Assembly: GCA_016872195.1 (NCBI GenBank)
Contig: VHAT01000008.1
Coordinates: 1 to 64,000 of the forward strand
Direction of reading: 5' to 3'
Origin: Sphingomonadales bacterium
GTDB lineage: Bacteria > Bacteroidota > Bacteroidia > Chitinophagales > Chitinophagaceae
DNA: 64,000 bases
Every line of letters begins with the position of its first letter. Position 1 is the first letter of the stretch. Below are positions 58,162-64,000 of this stretch, piece by piece. Both the position numbers and the translations under genes were made by a program. The notes beneath the pieces are model-generated. The model was given only the letters and a program-made list of their open reading frames with translations. It was not told the DNA's origin and did no database searches.

Positions 58162-59172
58162 TTACACAGTGGAGGGTATCGTTTTTTCTACGACAGGCAA
58201 TGGACGAGGGGTTAGTCCTTTTACTTTTTCTGCAATATGACGAATATGATCGGGCGTGGTGCCACAACAACCACCGACGATATTTACAAATCCTTCGCGT
58301 GCCCATTGTTCTAAATAATGCCCGGTATCCTCTGGTCGTTCATCGTACTCACCCATAGCATTAGGTAGCCCTGCATTGGGATAGGCCGAGACATAGCAAC
58401 TCGCTAGTTGTGATAGTTCCTCAATGTGCGGACGCATTTCTTTTGCTCCTAAGGCGCAGTTCAACCCCACGCTCAAGGGTCTGGCATGCATCACGGAAGT
58501 ATAAAAGGCCTCCAGGGTCTGTCCGCTCAAGGTCCGTCCCGATGCATCGGTGATGGTTCCGCTGATCATGATCGGCAGGGGCTCTTTTTTGGTTTCGTGA
58601 AAATATTTTTTGATGGCATAGATCGCTCCTTTTGCATTGAGCGTATCAAATATGGTTTCGATCAGCAAAAGATCTACGCCACCCTCCACGAGTCCCTCTA
58701 CCTGCTCGTAATAGGCCGCGACTACCTCATCGAATGTTACGGCTCTATAGCCGGGATTATTCACATCGGGCGATAAGGATAGTGTCTTATTGAGCGGACC
58801 AAAGGCACCGGCCACCCAAGCGGTTTTTCCTGAGCGTGAAATGGCTTCGCGCGCACATTTCGCGGCGGCCATATTTAGTTCCTTGGCCAACGATTGCATT
58901 TCGTAGTCTGCCATAGCAATCGTCGTACTGCTAAAGGTGTTCGTCTCTATGATATCGGCACCTGCTTCTAGGTATTGCTGGTGAATACCAATGATGATCT
59001 CCGGTTGCGTAATATTCAGCAGATCGTTATTCCCTTTTACGTCGCAGGGCCAATTTTTGAATCGCTCTCCGCGATAATCCGCTTCGGCCAGTTTGTGTCG
59101 TTGGATCATGGTGCCCATGGCACCGTCTATCACCAAAATTCGTTGCTGTAAGCTCTCTTCGATACGCTGCAT
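58162..59172 (-). CDS. Methionine synthase, homocysteine S-methyltransferase part (split MetH)
   Basis: The 336-residue protein is the N-terminal domain of MetH as an independent gene. It begins [27 protein letters not shown] and carries the zinc ligands in [20 protein letters not shown] and [18 protein letters not shown]. It supplies activated homocysteine to the B12-dependent partner encoded 10 bases downstream. Upstream are a 140-base leader with alternative hairpins and a good promoter. The intergenic arrangement suggests one transcript for both parts. Confidence 0.94.
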   Translation of the reverse strand: MQRIEESLQQRILVIDGAMGTMIQRHKLAEADYRGERFKNWPCDVKGNNDLLNITQPEIIIGIHQQYLEAGADIIETNTFSSTTIAMADYEMQSLAKELNMAAAKCAREAISRSGKTAWVAGAFGPLNKTLSLSPDVNNPGYRAVTFDEVVAAYYEQVEGLVEGGVDLLLIETIFDTLNAKGAIYAIKKYFHETKKEPLPIMISGTITDASGRTLSGQTLEAFYTSVMHARPLSVGLNCALGAKEMRPHIEELSQLASCYVSAYPNAGLPNAMGEYDERPEDTGHYLEQWAREGFVNIVGGCCGTTPDHIRHIAEKVKGLTPRPLPVVEKTIPSTV

Positions 59173-59318
59173 GTCATTTAGGGTTTGTTCCTGACACGAC
59201 CGGTATGTATTGGTTCGGAAAAACTGAGTAAACGATAGGAGTCTGTTGGAACTCCCAGCCGTTTATTAGTTCTGTTGAGGAAAGGCCGAACAATAAACAA
59301 ATCCGCCCGTAAGGGACA
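59173..59318 (-). promoter_or_regulatory. Long structured leader upstream of split metH with mutually exclusive helices
   Basis: Read on the minus strand, GTTTATTGTTC (59298-59288) can pair with GAACTAATAAAC (59272-59261; one bulged T). The same AATAAAC region instead can pair through TAAACG (59265-59260) with CGTTTA (59234-59229), enclosing GGGAGT...ACTCC (59256-59251/59242-59238), with AACT/AGTT extending it. GTTCGG (59291-59286) can then pair with CCGAAC (59218-59213), closing a larger junction. The first and the other folds exclude each other. I could not match it by eye to S-box, SAM-II or cobalamin motifs. Confidence 0.45.
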
Positions 59319-59326
59319 CAAAGTTA
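59319..59326 (-). promoter_or_regulatory. Promoter of the split metH genes
   Basis: The minus strand reads TAACTTTG, a perfect TAnnTTTG, with a TTG twenty bases upstream (TTG at 59349-59347), which fits the normal Bacteroidota -33/-7 spacing. It lies about 147 bases before the ATG of the metH N-part, giving a long leader. Confidence 0.65.
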
Positions 59327-59333
59327 CAGCAGG

Positions 59334-59349
59334 TTGGTCAATTGACCAA
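59334..59349. promoter_or_regulatory. Perfect 16-bp palindrome TTGGTCAATTGACCAA over the metH -33 element
   Basis: The 16 bases read identically on both strands and overlap the -33 TTG and the spacer of the metH promoter. No loop and no T-run follow, so a terminator is unlikely; a dimeric regulator operator fits. No regulator gene of methionine metabolism lies beside it. Confidence 0.6.
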
Positions 59350-59379
59350 TAATTGAAGGGAGAAGTCTATAGACCAAGT

Positions 59380-60000
59380 CTATAAGCCACTGATATAGCG
59401 ATCCAACGGAAGCCTGTTCTGTAAGCTTCTGGCCAGGGTCATCTCATCGGTATATTCCAGTTCGCCGCCAAAGGCCACACCTCTGGCAATGGTGCTGATC
59501 TTAACGGGGCTGTCTTTGAGTTTTTTCTGGATATAATACACTGTCGTATCACCTTGTATGGTAGGATTCAGGGCAAAGATCAGTTCTTCTATCCCCTCTT
59601 GCTGTACACGCTCTATCAGGGTATGAATGTTCAGTTGGTCGGGACCTATCCCATCTAGGGGTGATATACTTCCGCCCAACACATGATAGAGCCCATTGTA
59701 TTGCTGCGTATTTTCAAAAGCGATCAATTCCCGGATACTTTCTACCACACAGAGCAGCCCTTGCTTACGGCCAGGCTGTAGACAGATCGAGCAACGCTCA
59801 CTGTCAGCGATGTTGCCGCATCGTTTGCAGGTTTTTATCTCACGACGTAAGGTCTTGATCACCTCACTGAAATGATACACTTCTTCGGGTTCTTGTTTTA
59901 TCAGGTGCAGTACCAATCGCAGCGCTGTTTTTTTTCCGATCCCCGGTAGGGCGGCAAAGGCATTAACGGCATTCTCCAGTAAAACAGAGGGCAACTGCAT
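59380..60000 (-). CDS. recR: Recombination protein RecR
   Basis: RecR acts with RecO/RecF in gap repair by loading RecA. The 206-residue protein has the HhH region (FAALPGIGKKTALRLVLHL), the zinc finger CKRCGNIADSERCSIC, the Toprim domain (LLCVVESIRELIAFENTQQYNGLYHVLGGSISPLDGIGPDQLNI) and a C-terminal RGVAFGGELEYTDEMTLARSL. The last codons overlap a repeated AAGTCTATA sequence. It lies 21 bases downstream of the Ig-like lipoprotein gene. Confidence 0.97.
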   Translation of the reverse strand: MQLPSVLLENAVNAFAALPGIGKKTALRLVLHLIKQEPEEVYHFSEVIKTLRREIKTCKRCGNIADSERCSICLQPGRKQGLLCVVESIRELIAFENTQQYNGLYHVLGGSISPLDGIGPDQLNIHTLIERVQQEGIEELIFALNPTIQGDTTVYYIQKKLKDSPVKISTIARGVAFGGELEYTDEMTLARSLQNRLPLDRYISGL

Positions 60001-60021
60001 ACAACAAAGATAGGGCTTGAC

Positions 60022-61446
60022 TCAACGGTCCGTTATGTCGATCTCGTACTCGTTGGTCCAACCGGGCTTGATACTAATTTTTTTATCGAGGGGTTGTACT
60101 TTTTCAGGCTGACGGCGGGTTCCAAAAAATTGTCCGGTATCCCAGCGACCATTCCCATTGGCATCATACAAAATACGAAGTTGGTAGTCGCCTGGAACGA
60201 AAAGATCATTGGTAAACTCAGTGGCTGACAGGGTAAAAGATCGAATTAGTTTTTCGTTCTGTATCCATTGCAAAACGGGGGTGGCGGACAGGTTCAGTCC
60301 TCTTAATCTCAGTTTGACCTTTCCATAGTCGATCTTTCGCTTGGAGGTAAACTGTACGGTATCGGTCTTGCTCTGAGTTCTTTCGGTCGAATCGCTAAAG
60401 GCCCCTTTAGTGAGTACCAGGTGGTAGGCCGTTCCTTCGAGCCAGCCCGTGTTCAGGATCAATTTTTTTCGGGTACTATCTAATGTAATACGCAGACTGT
60501 CCACTTTCATATACGTGGAGTCTTTGTACAGACTAATCAGAGCAGTATCGAATTGCTGAATGGGGTGCTCAAAGCGAAATTCCAGGGGTTCAAGCAAGTC
60601 TTGTTGGTTATTGCTGAGACTACTTTGCCAACGGATACGCTTGTCAGTATCGCCTTTGCCATTCGGTCTTTCGCCAGGCGTTGCGGTATTGGTCACGATC
60701 TCTTGTTCGGCGGCAAAGGCTCTAAGCAATAGGCTATCTTTTTGAAGTAAAGGATACACCGGTGCGTCCGCAAAAGCTAGTAACTGACTGTTCTTTGCTA
60801 AACGGCGCATGCCGCCTTCGTCTTTTAGTGCATAAATGAAAAACCGATCAGGAGGCAAATTGCGAAAGTGGAATCGTCCGTTCTTGTCCAGTTTGCTTAG
60901 ATAAATCGGTTTCGTTTTTATGAGCGCCGAGTCGGTAGAGTCTTTATGTAAGATCACGATAAGGGTGCTATCAATGCGTCCGGTCTCGGCTACTTGTACC
61001 GAACCGACCAATTCGAGTGAGTCCAGATAGCTCCCTGTCGAAAACACATAGCGAAGCCCTTTGGTGATATTGCCTTCGGTAAAATCTTTTACGGTATTTC
61101 CAAAGTCGATACTGTAGGTGGTATTCGGTAATAGTGAGTCTTTCAATTTCAGGGTCAGATCGCGCAATTTCGATTCAACAACCGGAGCGATGGTCGGCAA
61201 TGGCGAAATGATCAGATTATCTTGCCCCTGTTGTACTTCTATGTACTCATCAAAAAAAAGCTGAATTGTTCGGGTCGTAATACCGGTGCTGGAATCGGCA
61301 GGCAGCACATTGATCAGTCGGGGCGGCAGCGTATCGCGAGGGCCTCCTTGTGGGGGAACAATATTGGCGCAACCTGTCGTCAACAGGCCGATACAAAGCG
61401 AGGATATGGTCAGCAAGAGCCCAAGAAAAGCGGAGACCTTTTTCAT
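60022..61446 (-). CDS. Ig-like (SbsA-type) lipoprotein of unknown function
   Basis: I prefer the ATG at 61446 (474 residues) over the TTG at 61455. A lipoprotein signal (LLLTISSLCIGLLTTGCANI) leads into PPQGGPRDTLPPRLINVLPADSSTGI, the start of the SbsA-type Ig-like domain of many Bacteroidota lipoproteins. Several further beta-domains follow; the last ones carry LYDANGNGRWDTGQFFGTRRQPEKV, a calcium-binding-like DxNxxxxxDxG loop. Location is probably the outer membrane or surface. No enzymatic function is visible. It runs upstream of recR on the same strand. Confidence 0.88.
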   Translation of the reverse strand: MKKVSAFLGLLLTISSLCIGLLTTGCANIVPPQGGPRDTLPPRLINVLPADSSTGITTRTIQLFFDEYIEVQQGQDNLIISPLPTIAPVVESKLRDLTLKLKDSLLPNTTYSIDFGNTVKDFTEGNITKGLRYVFSTGSYLDSLELVGSVQVAETGRIDSTLIVILHKDSTDSALIKTKPIYLSKLDKNGRFHFRNLPPDRFFIYALKDEGGMRRLAKNSQLLAFADAPVYPLLQKDSLLLRAFAAEQEIVTNTATPGERPNGKGDTDKRIRWQSSLSNNQQDLLEPLEFRFEHPIQQFDTALISLYKDSTYMKVDSLRITLDSTRKKLILNTGWLEGTAYHLVLTKGAFSDSTERTQSKTDTVQFTSKRKIDYGKVKLRLRGLNLSATPVLQWIQNEKLIRSFTLSATEFTNDLFVPGDYQLRILYDANGNGRWDTGQFFGTRRQPEKVQPLDKKISIKPGWTNEYEIDITDR

Positions 61447-61564
61447 GCGTTGCAAACTTACAGGGTTTGCCAGTAATAGGGCGTTAAGTACCTCACAATG
61501 TGGGGCCAGTAGCGAACTTTTCGGGCGCTAATAGGTTATTAGTGCAAGTCAATACATATTTTGA

Positions 61565-62035
61565 ATGAGCGTTTATTCTTTTAAGACCACCCAACGTATG
61601 CCTATCTCCTTGGCGGAATCGTGGGATTTTTTTTCCAGCCCGGCCAATTTGCAACGTATTACCCCTGCTCATATGGGGTTTCGCATCATCAGTCGTTATC
61701 ATGGCGAGAAGATGTACCCTGGACAGCTTATCGAATATACCGTACGTCCTCTGTTGGGTATCCCGCTATATTGGATGACAGAGATCACGCATGTACAAGA
61801 AGGAGTATACTTCGTCGATGAACAGCGGTTTGGCCCTTATGCACTTTGGCATCACCAGCATCATTTTACCGCGATCGAAGGAGGTGTCGAAATGAGCGAT
61901 ATTGTTCATTACAAAATTCCGTTGGGCCCACTTGGTCAATTGGCCAATACTCTTTTTGTGGCGGCGCAGCTACGCCAGATCTTCGATTATAGATATCAGA
62001 AAGTAGAGGAGTTGTTTGGTCCTTGGCGTTCCTGA
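61565..62035 (+). CDS. SRPBCC family protein
   Basis: The 156-residue protein has a START/SRPBCC-like ligand-binding fold: YSFKTTQRMPISLAESWDFFSSPANLQRITPAHMGFRI at the start and ALWHHQHHFTAIEGGVEMSDIVHYKIPLGPLGQLAN in the middle. It may bind a hydrophobic ligand; none is known. It lies alone between an Ig-like lipoprotein gene (divergent) and the LuxR-type regulator gene (convergent, 6 bases away). Confidence 0.85.
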   Translation: MSVYSFKTTQRMPISLAESWDFFSSPANLQRITPAHMGFRIISRYHGEKMYPGQLIEYTVRPLLGIPLYWMTEITHVQEGVYFVDEQRFGPYALWHHQHHFTAIEGGVEMSDIVHYKIPLGPLGQLANTLFVAAQLRQIFDYRYQKVEELFGPWRS

Positions 62036-62041
62036 CCTCTG

Positions 62042-62686
62042 TTATGAATAGATGTTCTTGTTCGTAACCTTGATCAGCGAGGTAATATTGTTCACATCTA
62101 ATTTTCGGAAGATATTATAGCGATGGACCTCGACCGTTCGTTTCGAAATGAACAGTTTCTCCGCGATCTCCTTAGAGGAATGGCCTTCTTTGATCATATT
62201 GACGATCTCTAATTCTCGTTTGGTCAATTGGTTGATCTTAAAGGCGGGGTCGCCATCTTCTTCACTGATCACCTGGTTGGTGATATAGTCCTTTACATCT
62301 TTGCAGATAAAGCGTTGTCCATTTTGAACGGCCAATATAGCCTGACTCATTTCTTCGAACGAAGAGGTCTTTGATACATATCCACTGGCCCCGTTTATCA
62401 GCATTTGTTTGATCAGTAAAATATTGGTGTGCATCGATACGCCCAGGACCTTGATCGTCGGAAATTTCTCTTTGACTAGTTTAGTAAGTTCAATACCCGA
62501 CATGCCGGGTAGGGTAATATCCATGATGACTACCTGTGGTAACACCTCTTTGATCAGTTCAAAGGCTGATTCAGCGTCCATTGCAGAGCCCACTATTTCA
62601 AAATTAGCATCGGCATTAAGTAAGGCCGACCACATATCGATCATCATCTTGTGGTCATCTACCAGAAATAACTTGGTCTTTTTCAT
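62042..62686 (-). CDS. NarL/LuxR-type response regulator
   Basis: The 214-residue protein has a receiver domain with the phosphoacceptor Asp in VVIMDITLPGMSG, the Lys in SGYVSKTSSFEEM, and a C-terminal LuxR HTH (LTKRELEIVNMIKEGHSSKEIAEKLFISKRTVEVHRYNIFRKLDV). No sensor kinase gene is next to it. It is divergent from the receiver-Hpt gene, and an 18-base inverted repeat lies between them. It likely activates or represses unknown targets when phosphorylated. Confidence 0.94.
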   Translation of the reverse strand: MKKTKLFLVDDHKMMIDMWSALLNADANFEIVGSAMDAESAFELIKEVLPQVVIMDITLPGMSGIELTKLVKEKFPTIKVLGVSMHTNILLIKQMLINGASGYVSKTSSFEEMSQAILAVQNGQRFICKDVKDYITNQVISEEDGDPAFKINQLTKRELEIVNMIKEGHSSKEIAEKLFISKRTVEVHRYNIFRKLDVNNITSLIKVTNKNIYS

Positions 62687-62739
62687 TAAATAAGAAATAA
62701 GGGTTTAATAGGTATAAACGACTATAAGGGACTAATAGA

Positions 62740-62757
62740 TAAATATAACTATATTTA
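62740..62757. promoter_or_regulatory. 18-bp inverted repeat between two divergent response-regulator genes
   Basis: TAAATATA-AC-TATATTTA has perfect 8-base arms. It lies 54 bases upstream of the LuxR-type gene and 103 bases upstream of the receiver-Hpt gene, in the 173-base AT-rich gap. It is a plausible binding site for the LuxR-type regulator, but AT-rich repeats arise by chance more readily. Confidence 0.35.
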
Positions 62758-62859
62758 GTAGCAAAATACACGCAACCTGGTCCTTTTTGAAGGATGAACT
62801 GGAAACTTATTACTAATATTTTATTTAAAGTACTGTAAATCAATTTATTTTGAATAGTA

Positions 62860-63684
62860 ATGTCTGATAATACCCGATCTGAGTATCCCCTTTTGAGCGG
62901 CAAAAAATTGCTGGTCGCCGAGGATATGCAGCTAAATCAGTTCCTCATGGCCCAATTGCTGGCGGGTCATAACTTGTCATTGACCTTTGTATCAAACGGG
63001 TTGGAGGCAGTAAAGGCCTGTCAGGAGCATGCTTTCGATCTGATCGTACTCGATATACGGATGCCTTTGCTAGACGGTGTAGGAGCTTGTCGAGCCATTC
63101 GAAAGTTAACGAACCCGAATGCCCTGGTTCCTATTGTAGCCATTACGGCGCACATGTTCGAAGAAGAGCAGTTGCGTTTCTTTACCATGGGTATGAATGC
63201 AGCGGTCATTAAGCCGGTAGAGAAAGACACCTTTCTTCCATTATTATCGCGGTTGCTCTCCTCTCCGCTTGCCGAAGAAAAGTATTTACTCTCTGTCGAC
63301 CTGCATTCGTCGCTTCAGATCGATCTCAGCTATCTTCAGCGCATCGGCAATAATGATCCTGCTTTTATTAAAATGATGCTCGATTCTTTTTTAGAGAACG
63401 CAGAGTCGTTACAGCAACGACTTGACTTGGCCATAAGTAATACCGATACGCAACAGATCGGAGACATTGCGCATCAATTAAAGTTTTCGCTTGGGGTACT
63501 AGGAATAAGGGCATTAGATGAGAAACTGTCTTGGCTGCAAGAAAGCGCCTCGCGGACCGAGACCGCCGATATAGAATGGTTCTTGGAGATAGGTAAGCGA
63601 TTACAAATAAAAATAAGGATGATCGCTGAACATGCCCGCGCCAGTCAGCAGCACTATCAGCAGTTATTAACCGGGAATACGTGA
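62860..63684 (+). CDS. Response regulator receiver-Hpt fusion protein
   Basis: The 274-residue protein has an N-terminal receiver domain (LLVAEDMQLNQFLMAQLLAG, phosphoacceptor Asp in FDLIVLDIRMPLLDG, later IKPVEKDTF Lys) and a C-terminal histidine phosphotransfer domain, where IAHQLKFSLGVLGI holds the expected phosphorylatable His. The two resemble the tail of hybrid sensor kinases without the kinase core. It probably takes part in a phosphorelay with a hybrid kinase encoded elsewhere. The 3' end overlaps that of the TPR gene on the other strand by 18 bases. Confidence 0.92.
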   Translation: MSDNTRSEYPLLSGKKLLVAEDMQLNQFLMAQLLAGHNLSLTFVSNGLEAVKACQEHAFDLIVLDIRMPLLDGVGACRAIRKLTNPNALVPIVAITAHMFEEEQLRFFTMGMNAAVIKPVEKDTFLPLLSRLLSSPLAEEKYLLSVDLHSSLQIDLSYLQRIGNNDPAFIKMMLDSFLENAESLQQRLDLAISNTDTQQIGDIAHQLKFSLGVLGIRALDEKLSWLQESASRTETADIEWFLEIGKRLQIKIRMIAEHARASQQHYQQLLTGNT

Positions 63685-64000
63685 AATGTACTTCTCGATC
63701 TGTTTGATCTGATCGACTATTTGAGAGGTGGTCGGTTTGAGCGCTTTGGCTTTACGAAAGAAGTCTTTAGCGGCCCTGAACTCGCGCTTATTCATCATTA
63801 AGCTACACATTTGTAAGTAGGCAGCGGCCTGGTTCTCTTTATCGGGTAGTCCTTTGCGAAGGGCTTGACGAATATATCCTTCTGCTTGCTTCAGATCGTT
63901 CTTTTGCATGGCCAGCATACCCATTTGCAACAGGCTGGCCCCCTCGGCTTCTTTCATAGGCATACCCAGGTCAAGCCCTTTTTTCATCATCTTTTCGGCC
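63667..64000 (-). CDS. TPR-repeat protein (3' part only)
   Basis: The frame stays open to the window edge, so at least the start is missing; about 110 residues are visible. Tandem TPR-like helices are seen: AEGASLLQMGMLAMQKNDLKQAEGYIRQALRKG, AAAYLQMCSLMMNKREFRAAKDFFRKAKALKPT. TPRs mediate protein-protein contacts; the function is not apparent. It overlaps the 3' end of the receiver-Hpt gene. Confidence 0.8.
   Translation of the reverse strand, partial: AEKMMKKGLDLGMPMKEAEGASLLQMGMLAMQKNDLKQAEGYIRQALRKGLPDKENQAAAYLQMCSLMMNKREFRAAKDFFRKAKALKPTTSQIVDQIKQIEKYISRIPG

Noticed and set aside
57646-58215. Plus-strand ORF of 189 aa opposite metH
   Set aside because: It is antisense to conserved MetH domains and has no independent support.
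59173-59318. Known SAM or cobalamin riboswitch upstream of metH
   Set aside because: I found none of the recognisable consensus blocks (for example the S-box core or the B12 box), so I report only a structured leader of unknown type.

Overview
The window is a chromosomal segment of a Bacteroidota bacterium, most likely a member of the Chitinophagales/Chitinophagaceae (inference from gene content, not a database match). The pointers are gliding genes gldE-gldD, a SusC/SusD/SusE/SusF locus, a type IX secretion sorting tail on an amylase, a ribosomal protein THX gene, a methionine synthase split into two genes, start regions without clear Shine-Dalgarno sequences, and several TAnnTTTG -7 promoter boxes. 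Coding density is high. I see no rRNA, tRNA, IS element, prophage or CRISPR array.

Layout. 1-3.0 kb (+): 3' end of gldE, gldD, a DUF3109 protein, lutB. 3.0-10.5 kb (-): carB, comEC, purH and an EamA transporter read as one unit. 10.6-18.9 kb: M23 peptidase and bcp (+), birA (-), then rsfS, ftsH, lutC, an lpxH-type hydrolase and an MscS channel (+). 18.9-21.2 kb (-): M23 peptidase, a MerR regulator and a thioredoxin-like protein. 21.2-25.1 kb (+): alaS and a TlpA-type lipoprotein. 25.1-31.3 kb (-): phenylacetate unit tetR-paaE-paaA-paaB-paaC-paaD-paaG-paaI, with a gamma carbonic anhydrase-like gene at its end. 31.4-36.9 kb: pfkB kinase (+), then a small predicted outer-membrane protein, a lamin-tail/FlgD-like protein and ligA (-). 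37.0-48.2 kb (+): starch/alpha-glucan locus of a secreted GH13 amylase, a Nudix-type regulator and susCDEF. 48.4-51.9 kb (+): rplM-rpsI-rpsB-tsf, then pyrH. 52.0-53.6 kb (-): xth, a DUF4286 gene, HU and THX. 53.7-55.3 kb (+): LOG-family gene, SemiSWEET, HAD hydrolase. 55.4-61.4 kb (-): Ig-like lipoprotein, recR and the two metH genes. 61.5-64 kb: SRPBCC protein (+), a LuxR-type response regulator (-) divergent from a receiver-Hpt protein (+), and a partial TPR protein (-).

How the genes work together. The paa genes encode the ring 1,2-phenylacetyl-CoA epoxidase (PaaABCDE), the ring-opening isomerase PaaG and the thioesterase PaaI. The CoA ligase PaaK, PaaZ, and PaaF/H/J must lie elsewhere. 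The starch locus pairs an extracellular amylase with an outer-membrane binding and import complex and a local regulator. LutB and LutC are about 13 kb apart and no LutA is visible.

No wholly new multi-gene system stands out. The least explained signals are non-coding: a metH leader that can form mutually exclusive helices, a perfect 16-bp palindrome on the metH promoter, a 14-bp palindrome inside the paaA promoter next to tetR, inverted repeats upstream of susC and between the two response regulators, and an 18-bp tandem repeat between convergent genes.
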